Assembly: GCA_028293775.1 (NCBI GenBank) | Contig: JAQGOD010000142.1 | Coordinates: forward strand, 1-5,490 | From: Gammaproteobacteria bacterium | GTDB lineage: Bacteria > Pseudomonadota > Gammaproteobacteria > Steroidobacterales > Steroidobacteraceae | Direction: 5' to 3' | DNA: 5,490 nucleotides | Part shown: positions 1 through 5,490 of the stretch, one piece after another | Layout: every line of letters begins with the position of its first letter | Numbering within the stretch: position 1 is the stretch's first letter | Program-made: the position numbers and the translations under genes | Notes under the pieces: generated by a model | Told to the model about the DNA's origin: nothing | The model's database searches: none | The model's input: the letters and a program-made list of their open reading frames with translations, nothing else

Positions 1-2032
1 CTTCATGGATGATAGAACCCATCAGCAGATCGCGCCCGCGGCCTTGTTCAAAGGCTCGAATCCGCTCGATCCGCTGACCAACAACTACAACGTCAATTGC
101 AACAATCCGCTCTTGAGCACGCAGCAGCAGTCAACCCTTTGCACGCCGGCGCAAATTTCCGCCGCAGTCGCCGCGCCTGACGCGGGCTGCACGATCAGTG
201 GCGGCGCGTTATCGCCGAATTGCACCAATGTCGAAATCGGCCGGCGCAACATCGAGGGCGGCGGACGCTTTTCGGACTTCGAGCACCAAAACTACCGGGC
301 GGTTCTCGGCAGCAAGGGCGACTTCGCGGAGGCGTGGAGCTATGACCTCTACGGCCAGTATTACTACACGACCTTCTTCAACTCGAACCAAAAATTCCTG
401 AATTTCGCGAGCATCGATAACGCCTTGCAGGTTACGGGAACGCCGGCCGCGCCGGTATGCGTCAGCGGCCCCCCTTGCGTGCCGTACAACATCTGGTCTG
501 ACGGCGGCGTGACCCAGCAGCAGCTCAATTATCTGTATCTCTCGGGCACCGGTCAGGGCACCTCGACCCTGCGCACTCTGCATGCGGAAGTCACCGGACA
601 TCTCGGCAAATACGGGATTACCTCGCCTTTGGCGACCGATGGCCTCGGCTTCAACATAGGCTACGAGCATCGCAACGACCATGAATTCTTCCAGCCCGAT
701 TCGGCCGAGCAGAGCGGCCTGCTGTCCGGATTCGGCAGCGCCGCGGTGCCGATCGACAACAGCTTGACGGTGGGCGAGGAATTCGCGGAGCTACGCGCGC
801 CGCTGGTGCAGGATAAGCCCTTTGCGAAGGAGGTGCTGTTCGACACGGGCTTCAGGCATTCGGATTATTCGTACGCCGGTGCGCCCTCGACCATCACCAA
901 TACCTACAAATTCGAGGTGCAGTACGCGCCGATCGCCGATTACCGCTTCCGTGCCTCCTACGACAAGGCGATCCGCGCGCCGAGCGTGATCGAACTGTAC
1001 AACCCGCAGCTCGTCGGGCTGATCCAGTTCGGCAATGACCCCTGCGCCCCCACCCAGAGCAGCACGGGCGCACTGGTGCCGGCACAGTTTACCCTTGCCC
1101 AATGCCAGCGGCAGGGAGTGACCGCTGCGCAGTACGGCAACGGCGGCACGACCAATACGATACCGCAAGGCGCCGCCGGGCAACTGTCGCAACTAACCGG
1201 CGGCAATCCGCTGTTGAAGCCTGAACAAGGTGAAACCTACACCATCGGTGTGAACTTCGCGCCGTCACAGATTCCGCACTTCACGGGCAGCATCGACTAC
1301 TACCACATCGCTGTGACTGGTTTGATCAGCACGGTGCCGGCCTCGGTTATCGTGAATAATTGCGCCAACACCGGCGATCCGATCTACTGCAGTCAGGTCG
1401 TGCGCAATCCGAACACGGGCAGCTTGACCGGCGCGACCATCGCCGGCGGCGGATACATCGTGCAGACCAACGTGAATGTGGGCGCTGTGCTGGTCAGCGG
1501 CATCGACGTGCAAACGGCCTACAGATTGGATTTGCCGCCCGGCTTTGGTTCTCTGAACTGGCAACTGAACGGCGCCTACTTGCAGCATTCAACTGCCACG
1601 CCGCTGCCGGGCGCCCATACCTATGATTGCGCCGGGCTCTTCGGCAAGACCTGCCAAACCATCAATCCACGCTGGCACCATATTTTCCGCACGACCTGGG
1701 ACACCCCCTGGAATGTCTCCGCCTCGGCCACCTGGCGCTACATCGGCAAGGTCTCGCAAGACAACAACTCGGGGGATCCGACCTTGCATTACGCCACCTG
1801 GGGCGGGTACGACTTCTTCAACGCCGGCATTCCGGCTTTCAACTATCTAGACTTGCAGGCTACGTGGAACGTCAATTCGGTGCTGCAGGTACGGGCCGGC
1901 GCCAACAATGTGCTCGACAAGGATCCGCCCCTGATCAACTCGTTCATTGCGCCGGGCGGGCAGGCGAACACCTATGACAGCTACGACCTGTTCGGCCGGC
2001 AGCTGTTCGTGGCGTTTACCGCGAAATTCTGA
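1..2032 (+). CDS. TonB-dependent outer-membrane receptor, 5'-truncated by the window edge
   Basis: This is the beta-barrel part of a TonB-dependent receptor, a family that imports siderophores, haem, vitamin B12 or oligosaccharides across the outer membrane using TonB/ExbBD energy. The frame is open to the left edge. The first ATG (position 5) falls inside a receptor loop and there is no signal peptide, TonB box or plug domain, so the real start lies outside. Numbered from that ATG, family-like stretches are GRRNIEGGGRFSDFEHQNYR near 79-98, the GGNPLLKPEQGETYT motif near 399-413, TYDCAGLFG near 539-547, and a C-terminal NNVLDKDPP followed by YDLFGRQLFVAFTAKF. The chain ends in F, the usual outer-membrane (BAM) signal. 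There are exactly twelve cysteines in six close pairs (32/46, 62/73, 152/158, 347/367, 453/462, 542/550), which look like loop disulfides. The substrate cannot be told from the sequence. The family call is firm. Confidence 0.93.
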   Translation, partial: FMDDRTHQQIAPAALFKGSNPLDPLTNNYNVNCNNPLLSTQQQSTLCTPAQISAAVAAPDAGCTISGGALSPNCTNVEIGRRNIEGGGRFSDFEHQNYRAVLGSKGDFAEAWSYDLYGQYYYTTFFNSNQKFLNFASIDNALQVTGTPAAPVCVSGPPCVPYNIWSDGGVTQQQLNYLYLSGTGQGTSTLRTLHAEVTGHLGKYGITSPLATDGLGFNIGYEHRNDHEFFQPDSAEQSGLLSGFGSAAVPIDNSLTVGEEFAELRAPLVQDKPFAKEVLFDTGFRHSDYSYAGAPSTITNTYKFEVQYAPIADYRFRASYDKAIRAPSVIELYNPQLVGLIQFGNDPCAPTQSSTGALVPAQFTLAQCQRQGVTAAQYGNGGTTNTIPQGAAGQLSQLTGGNPLLKPEQGETYTIGVNFAPSQIPHFTGSIDYYHIAVTGLISTVPASVIVNNCANTGDPIYCSQVVRNPNTGSLTGATIAGGGYIVQTNVNVGAVLVSGIDVQTAYRLDLPPGFGSLNWQLNGAYLQHSTATPLPGAHTYDCAGLFGKTCQTINPRWHHIFRTTWDTPWNVSASATWRYIGKVSQDNNSGDPTLHYATWGGYDFFNAGIPAFNYLDLQATWNVNSVLQVRAGANNVLDKDPPLINSFIAPGGQANTYDSYDLFGRQLFVAFTAKF

Positions 2033-2047
2033 CCATTCCGGTAAAGA

Positions 2048-2072
2048 GGCCGTGGCGCTACCCGCCACGGCC
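2048..2072 (+). terminator. Strong GC hairpin after the TonB receptor, likely terminator
   Basis: A perfect 10-bp stem (GGCCGTGGCG paired with CGCCACGGCC) closes a 5-base loop (CTACC). It begins 15 bases after the receptor stop codon. No T tract follows, so it is not a classic intrinsic terminator; in GC-rich genomes such stems can still mark transcript 3' ends or protect them. One arm is repeated downstream (see the 2063-2139 entry), so the same stem could also be part of a switch. Confidence 0.6.
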
Positions 2073-2139
2073 GGCGGGATCCAGGTAAATCACTGCATTC
2101 CCTTGCCCAAATTTGGAAGTTCCGCCGTGGCGTTTTTTT
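2063..2139 (+). promoter_or_regulatory. Possible attenuator-like alternative pairing upstream of the NRAMP gene
   Basis: The 9-mer GCCGTGGCG occurs twice, at 2049-2057 and 2124-2132. Both copies are complementary to the single arm CGCCACGGC at 2063-2071. The second copy is followed at once by T7 (2133-2139). The downstream pairing would therefore form a 9-bp stem with U-tract, but with a loop of about 52 bases. The upstream pairing has a 5-base loop and should be much favoured. The architecture of mutually exclusive stems is directly visible; a role in controlling the transporter gene is inference, and a chance repeat is possible. Confidence 0.25.
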
Positions 2140-2164
2140 GGGGGGTATGCGCCGCGACGGCATT

Positions 2165-2172
2165 GGACGAGA
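2165..2172 (+). promoter_or_regulatory. Candidate ribosome binding site choosing ATG 2173
   Basis: The purine-rich GGACGAGA immediately precedes the ATG at 2173, with GGA about 5 bases from the start codon. It is the best Shine-Dalgarno-like match among the candidate starts. The TTG at 2113 has none and would put the T7G6 run in the coding sequence. The ATG at 2185 has only GCCGCAG before it. The match is weak, so the choice is provisional. Confidence 0.35.
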
Positions 2173-3531
2173 ATGCTGCCGCAGATGACCAATAAGGACT
2201 ACCATGGCGCGAACATAGAGTCCCCAGAGGCGCCCGCGGCGGACAAAAGCAACGTCGTGGGGCCCAGTAAGCCGCGGCTGTGGCAAATACTCGGTCCGGG
2301 CCTCATCACCGGCGCCGCGGATGATGATCCCAGCGGCATCGCCACGTATGCTCAAGCCGGCGCTCAGTTCGGCTATCAGCTTAGCTGGACCTTGGTCTTT
2401 ACCTACCCCTTGATGGTGTCGATCCAGGCCATCAGTGCACGGATCGGCCGCACAACGGGTCGCGGCATCGCCGCCAACCTTCGAAGCGCGTATCCGAGTT
2501 GGATCGTGCAGAGCACTGTTGCATTACTGGTCATTGCCAATATCTGCAACATTGGAGCAGATCTTGGGGCGATGGCCGAGGCCAGCCGGCTATTGGCGCC
2601 GACGATCCCTGTTTGGGTTTACCTGCTTGCCTTTAGCGCGGTCTGCGCCGGCGGGCAAATATTTTTGCACCACACGCGCTACGTGGCCTTTCTGAAATGG
2701 CTGACCTTATCGCTGTTCGCGTATTTTGCAACGCTGCTAGTCGTACACGTGCCTTGGGCAGAGTTCCTGCGCGGGTTGGTCGTACCGCAGTTTTCGGCCA
2801 GCCACGAGTTTTGGCTTACCGTGGTTGCGGTGCTCGGGACCACCATCAGCCCGTATCTTTTTTTTTGGCAAGCCGCTCAAGAAGTCGAGGATACAAAGGC
2901 CATACCCGTTCGCGAACCGCTGCTTCAGCGCCCCTCGCAAGGGCCTAACGCGCTCGCACGCATCAGACTCGATACGCTGGTCGGAATGGGCATTTCAAAT
3001 CTGGTCGCGTTGGCTATCATCGCCACCGCCGCGGCCACGTTGCACGCCCACGGCATAAGAGAAATATCGAGCGCCGCGGAGGCTGCGCAAGCGCTGCGGC
3101 CCATTGCGGGCAATTTCGCCTTCGCCCTCTTCGCGCTCGGTATTGTCGGTACCGGCCTGTTGTCAGTCCCCGTGCTCGCAGGCTCGGCGGCCTACGCCTT
3201 GGGCGAAGCGAGGCGCTGGCCGGTGGGCTTATCGCGCGACCCCACTCAAGCAAAGGCTTTTTATGCAGCCATCGCAGCGGCAACGCTGGTCGGCGCCGCC
3301 GTCAATATTTTCAAAATCAGTCCCGTAAAGGCGCTGATATGGGCCGCGGCGCTGAATGCCATCGTCGCCGGACCGGTGATGGTGCTCGTGATGCAACTCG
3401 GTAGAAATGAAAAAATCATGGGGCAATTTAAAATTGCCGGTCGATTGGCGGTCTTTGGGTGGATCGCGACCGCGGTCATGTTGGTCGCATCCCTGGCATT
3501 CCTGGTCTCGCTGGCTGTGGGTTCTTCGTAG
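2173..3531 (+). CDS. NRAMP-family (SLC11-like) divalent cation transporter, divergent-motif clade
   Basis: This 452-residue inner-membrane protein belongs to the NRAMP fold, whose members import Mn2+, Fe2+ or Mg2+, often with protons. From the ATG at 2173, a polar 35-residue N-terminus precedes GPGLITGAADDDPSGIAT (41-58), the TM1 region. The TM6 region is LGTTISPYLFFWQ (221-233). About eleven hydrophobic segments are visible, and the length fits the family. Canonical NRAMPs have DPGN in TM1 and MPHN in TM6. Here these read DPSG and SPYL, so the Asp is kept but the Asn, Met and His positions are changed. Specificity should therefore not be assumed to be Mn2+/Fe2+. Alternative starts are TTG 2113 (472 aa) and ATG 2185 (448 aa). 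A T9 run at 2868-2876 lies inside the TM6 motif codons. The stop codon abuts the stop of the opposing LytTR gene. Family is confident; substrate is unknown. Confidence 0.9.
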   Translation: MLPQMTNKDYHGANIESPEAPAADKSNVVGPSKPRLWQILGPGLITGAADDDPSGIATYAQAGAQFGYQLSWTLVFTYPLMVSIQAISARIGRTTGRGIAANLRSAYPSWIVQSTVALLVIANICNIGADLGAMAEASRLLAPTIPVWVYLLAFSAVCAGGQIFLHHTRYVAFLKWLTLSLFAYFATLLVVHVPWAEFLRGLVVPQFSASHEFWLTVVAVLGTTISPYLFFWQAAQEVEDTKAIPVREPLLQRPSQGPNALARIRLDTLVGMGISNLVALAIIATAAATLHAHGIREISSAAEAAQALRPIAGNFAFALFALGIVGTGLLSVPVLAGSAAYALGEARRWPVGLSRDPTQAKAFYAAIAAATLVGAAVNIFKISPVKALIWAAALNAIVAGPVMVLVMQLGRNEKIMGQFKIAGRLAVFGWIATAVMLVASLAFLVSLAVGSS

Positions 3532-4344
3532 CTACAGCGGCGATCGGTGCCCGGAGAACCGTCTCATGGGCAAGACCTTCAGGATCGCCTCGCGATACGA
3601 GGCGCTCGATTGCAGGCAAGCACCGGAGGATAGCGTGAAGGCAAAGGCGCCGCGGCCGACCGACTCCACGTGCAGGACGGCGCGAATGTTGATCAGCAAC
3701 GAGCGCTCGATTTGCACAAACCCAACGCCCGCCAATTCGATGGACAGCCGTTTGATGGTGTCGCGGCTGATGTACTTGGAATTTCGCGTCCGCAGGGTGA
3801 CATAGTTGCCGTCCGACTCGATGTAATCGATGGTCTCCGCGTGCAGCGGATAAAACCGATGTTCGCGCTCGCCAATCAGCAGCTTCGTGGATGCTATGGG
3901 AATCCGGCCGACTTCCTCGGGCGGACGCGATGCGCGCGAATCTCGCCCGCGCGACGGGGCCACGCCCTTTCGATCGCAATATTGTCGAGCACGTTCGATG
4001 GATTGCGCAAAACGGTCCGCACTCACCGGTTTAACGAGACAATCGAGCGCACCCGCATCATAGGCGCTGACGGCATGGTCGGCATGGGTGGTCACCATGA
4101 TGCCGAGTGGACGCGTTTCCGGCGGCTCGACACGCAACACATCGAATCCGGTCATATCCGGCAGCTCCACATCCAGGAGCATCACGTCGGGGCGGAGCGT
4201 TTCGGACGCCTTGATGGCCGCCCCTCCGGATTCGGCCTCGCCGACCACGTCCACATCCGCACTACGCTCGCAAAGCCGGATCAAGGCGGATCGCGCCAGG
4301 GGCTCATCATCGACAATCAGGAACTTCAAGGGGGAATTTCGCAT
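3532..4344 (-). CDS. LytTR-family response regulator (REC + LytTR DNA-binding domain)
   Basis: This 270-residue cytoplasmic transcription factor is of the LytR/AlgR type, normally phosphorylated by a sensor histidine kinase. The receiver domain covers about 6-122. It has the acidic pocket D12/D13 (FLIVDDEPLAR), phosphoacceptor D58 (MLLDVELPDMTGFDVL), the switch T85 or T86, and K105 in CLVKP, so all catalytic residues are present. A Pro/Arg/Ser-rich linker (about 124-148) leads to the LytTR domain (about 150-255), with IDYIESDGNYVTLRT and FVQIERSLLINIRAVLHVE. The usual RIHRS element reads QIERS, a His-to-Glu change. The ATG at 4344 sits directly before the receiver, with only weak purine (GTGAG) upstream. 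The gene is divergent from a truncated ABC permease, the usual kind of partner for such regulators, but no kinase is visible. An 11-bp dyad lies about 30 bp upstream and could be an autoregulatory site. Product call is firm; target genes are unknown. Confidence 0.94.
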   Translation of the reverse strand: MRNSPLKFLIVDDEPLARSALIRLCERSADVDVVGEAESGGAAIKASETLRPDVMLLDVELPDMTGFDVLRVEPPETRPLGIMVTTHADHAVSAYDAGALDCLVKPVSADRFAQSIERARQYCDRKGVAPSRGRDSRASRPPEEVGRIPIASTKLLIGEREHRFYPLHAETIDYIESDGNYVTLRTRNSKYISRDTIKRLSIELAGVGFVQIERSLLINIRAVLHVESVGRGAFAFTLSSGACLQSSASYREAILKVLPMRRFSGHRSPL

Positions 4345-4373
4345 GGAATTTGGCTCACGCCCTATGGAAACTC

Positions 4374-4404
4374 ATGCGTGTGTGGCCGATATACACCCAC
4401 GCAT
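4374..4404. promoter_or_regulatory. Inverted repeat, candidate operator for the LytTR regulator
   Basis: The left arm ATGCGTGTGTG (4374-4384) and right arm CACCCACGCAT (4394-4404) are reverse complements at 10 of 11 positions, separated by 9 bases. The spacer contains TATATC on the minus strand (4393-4388), a possible -10 box for the regulator gene with a start point near 4381. The -35 position reads only GGGACG, a poor match. A bound protein would thus cover the regulator promoter, and the dyad also lies about 40 bp upstream of the candidate permease promoter. The dyad is directly visible; its binding partner is inferred. Confidence 0.45.
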
Positions 4405-4444
4405 CGAGTTCGTCCCCGAAACCGACGGATCCATCCCAAATAGG

Positions 4445-4474
4445 TTGGATTTAGAGTCGATTTAGGCATATACA
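4445..4474 (+). promoter_or_regulatory. Candidate sigma70-like promoter for the truncated permease gene
   Basis: TTGGAT (4445-4450) and TATACA (4469-4474) are separated by 18 bases. Each matches four of six consensus positions. The local AT richness stands out from the GC-rich surroundings. Transcription would start near 4481, giving a leader of about 42 bases before the ATG at 4523. The match is moderate and no other promoter in this gap looks better for the plus strand. Confidence 0.4.
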
Positions 4475-4484
4475 CTGGGCAAGT

Positions 4485-4500
4485 CCCGCGCGAGCGCGGG
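4485..4500 (+). other. Short GC hairpin in the permease 5' leader
   Basis: CCCGCG and CGCGGG flank a CGAG tetraloop, a self-complementary 16-base element that would fold at the very 5' end of the predicted transcript. No T tract follows, so it is unlikely to be an intrinsic terminator. It could stabilise the mRNA or be part of a protein site; this is inference. Confidence 0.4.
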
Positions 4501-4522
4501 CGAAACGCACGGTTATAAGCGT

Positions 4523-4807
4523 ATGAAAAAGATCAGGCTTTACGCAACTTTTGCAGTGCGAAACCTCAAGGGCAACGTGATGCTCGCGATCTTGATGATT
4601 ACCGCGATCGGCGTGGTCATCAGCGCATCGATGACCACGTTGATGTTGTTTACCGCGATGGCGCCGGCGTCGGACGCGGTCCCGCGACAGTCCGTGCAGC
4701 TTGTCGCTGCAAATGAAAACTGGGGGACTTCAAAAAAAGAGTGGTCCGTGGAGACGGACAGAATCTGCGACGGCAAGTCCTCCGGATGGGTCCGATTGCT
4801 TCTCTAG
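4523..4807 (+). pseudogene. Truncated MacB/FtsX-type ABC transporter permease (N-terminal remnant)
   Basis: The 94-residue frame begins like a MacB/FtsX-family permease: a basic N-terminus (MKKIRLYATFAVRNLKGN), one long hydrophobic segment (about 18-47, containing LAILMITAIGVVISASMTTL), then PRQSVQLVAANENWG, resembling the start of the periplasmic domain. Full-length members are roughly 400 residues with four membrane segments. Here similarity appears to end near residue 70-78, followed by an unrelated tail (about residues 79-94) and a TAG stop. No continuation is seen in other frames before the opposing gene ends at 4850, so this looks like a deletion or rearrangement rather than a point frameshift. 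The start has no clear Shine-Dalgarno. A promoter candidate and the divergent LytTR gene remain upstream. It could alternatively be a translated small membrane protein, but a broken gene is more likely. Confidence 0.7.
4732..4759 (-). terminator. Possible intrinsic terminator for the minus-strand TonB receptor
   Basis: Read on the minus strand, GTCCGT and ACGGAC form a perfect 6-bp stem around a CTCC loop (4759-4744). Five bases later comes T7 (4738-4732). It lies about 90 bases beyond the receptor stop codon and inside the permease remnant. The stem is short and the gap before the T run is longer than ideal, so it is only a candidate. Confidence 0.3.
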
Positions 4808-4849
4808 TTCGCTAACGTTCGAGGGACTTGCACCGATCCAACGGACTCG

Positions 4850-5490
4850 TCATTCAGGCTTGTCGTAGTCGAAACCCGGCTGCTTATCTTTCTTGGAAGA
4901 TCCGAAGGAATACACCAACCCGACGTACAGCACCCGTCCCCGGGTTATGCGCTGGTATTCCTGCGTGAAGGTCGGCGTGCTCGCGAATCGCTGAAAGCGC
5001 TGGCCGTTGAAAATGTCTGACATCGTGAGCACTGCGCTCAGGTCGGTTTTCAGCTGGCGTTTGTAGCCTAAGTTCACGAGATTCATGGCGCTGAGGTAAC
5101 CCTGCGGGGTCAGCCGTTTATCGGTCCGAGTGACCGTAATTTGCGCGGAGTCATCGCTTGTCGGCCGGTAATCCAGCTTGAGTTTCGCGTTAAGGCCGGT
5201 GGTCGACTGTAGGCCCGATAACCCCAGCGCCGAAGCGTCGATCTGGCTGTAAAACAGATTGCCGCTGATACTGTAAGTGACCTTGGGGATTAGACGGCCG
5301 TTGGAGGTAAACTCGAATCCGGCCGAGTCGCTCTTCGGCAGATTGGTCTTGGTCGTGAGCGATACGCCGTTGCCGAGGTACTCGGTCACATCGGTTACGC
5401 TGTCTTTATTGCGCCGGTAATATCCGGTTACGCCGTAGCTCAAACCATGGCCTTCGGAGCCATAGCCGACTTCATAAGATTGTGTGAATT
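4850..5490 (-). CDS. TonB-dependent receptor, outer-membrane beta-barrel-3 type, C-terminal part only
   Basis: The frame is open across the right edge; 212 C-terminal residues are visible and the N-terminal signal, carboxypeptidase-like or plug region lies outside. Translation runs FTQSYEVGYGSEG, GVTGYYRRNKDSVTDVTEYL, then NLPKSDSAGFEF, alternating beta strands and short turns typical of the outer-membrane beta-barrel family (the OMP_b-brl_3 type). The last strand is GRVLYVGLVYSFG, followed by a polar tail KKDKQPGFDYDKPE. Such Asp/Lys-rich tails after the last strand are common in this subfamily, so the lack of a terminal aromatic residue is not a sign of truncation. A TTG at 5443 is in frame but sits within a strand and is not a real start. 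The gene converges on the permease remnant with a 42-bp gap. It is a different subfamily from the receptor at the left end. Ligand unknown. Confidence 0.88.
   Translation of the reverse strand, partial: FTQSYEVGYGSEGHGLSYGVTGYYRRNKDSVTDVTEYLGNGVSLTTKTNLPKSDSAGFEFTSNGRLIPKVTYSISGNLFYSQIDASALGLSGLQSTTGLNAKLKLDYRPTSDDSAQITVTRTDKRLTPQGYLSAMNLVNLGYKRQLKTDLSAVLTMSDIFNGQRFQRFASTPTFTQEYQRITRGRVLYVGLVYSFGSSKKDKQPGFDYDKPE

Noticed and set aside
209..682. Minus-strand open frame of 157 codons within the left TonB receptor
   Set aside because: It lies antisense to an unmistakable receptor frame, has no family signature and is Arg/Ala-rich like a GC-driven shadow.
2033..2172. Possible Mn2+ (yybP-ykoY) or Mg2+ riboswitch before the transporter gene
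   Set aside because: The gap is short. I could not find the conserved helices or loop motifs of these riboswitches, only simple GC stems.
2113..2172. TTG start at 2113 giving a 472-residue transporter
   Set aside because: There is no ribosome binding site before it, the extra 20 residues are Arg/Trp/Pro-rich and unlike NRAMP N-termini, and the added codons run through the T7G6 tract. ATG 2173 fits better.
3670..4443. Long plus-strand open frame (257 codons) opposite the LytTR gene
   Set aside because: It is antisense to a gene with an intact receiver and LytTR domain. Its translation is rich in Arg, His and Gly without any recognisable domain, as expected for a GC-rich shadow frame.
4807..4822. 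GTTCG-CTAAC-GTTCG element between the permease remnant and the right receptor
   Set aside because: The arms are a 5-base direct repeat rather than an inverted one, so no hairpin forms, and no integrase or attachment context supports a recombination site.
4478..4831. GGCAAGTCC repeated at 4478-4486 and 4772-4780, with GGACTTGC inverted at 4824-4831, as possible insertion-element ends or deletion junctions
   Set aside because: The copies are only 8-9 bases, no transposase or target duplication is present, and such short repeats are expected by chance. They do not mark the breakpoint convincingly.

Overview
The window looks like chromosomal DNA from a GC-rich, Gram-negative proteobacterium. Two TonB-dependent outer-membrane receptors imply an outer membrane. 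The style of the first receptor (GGNPLLKPEQGETYT, TYDCAGLFG, a final aromatic F) and the pairing of a LytTR regulator with a MacB/FtsX-like permease resemble what is common in Xanthomonadales, Nevskiales or Steroidobacter-type gammaproteobacteria. Some Sphingomonas or Caulobacter relatives carry similar receptors, so the taxonomic call is tentative and made from memory of families, not a search.

Layout: (1) 1-2032, plus strand: the C-terminal 675 or so residues of a TonB-dependent receptor whose signal peptide and plug lie left of the window. (2) 2033-2172: a 140-bp gap with a perfect 10-bp GC stem just after the receptor stop. A second copy of one stem arm stands directly before T7, giving an attenuator-like arrangement. 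(3) 2173-3531, plus strand: an NRAMP-fold inner-membrane transporter with non-canonical metal-site motifs (DPSG and ISPY instead of DPGN and MPHN). (4) 3532-4344, minus strand: a LytTR response regulator whose stop codon directly abuts the transporter stop. (5) 4345-4522: a 178-bp divergent control region with an 11-bp-arm dyad, a candidate sigma70-like promoter and a short GC hairpin. (6) 4523-4807, plus strand: a truncated N-terminal remnant of a MacB/FtsX-type ABC permease. (7) 4850 to the right edge, minus strand: the C-terminal 212 residues of a second, unrelated TonB-dependent receptor of the outer-membrane beta-barrel-3 type.

How they may work together (inference): LytTR regulators next to ABC permeases usually control the export or stress operon divergent from them. 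Here that operon has been cut down to its first 70-80 codons. No ATPase, second permease, adaptor or histidine kinase is visible, so the regulator may be orphaned or act elsewhere. The first receptor and the NRAMP-like transporter are codirectional and could both serve cation or metal-chelate uptake, but the strong hairpin between them argues against simple co-transcription. I see no tRNA, rRNA, CRISPR array, complete mobile element or recognisable defence system. The most interesting signals are the regulatory dyad, the decayed permease locus and the unusual transporter motifs.
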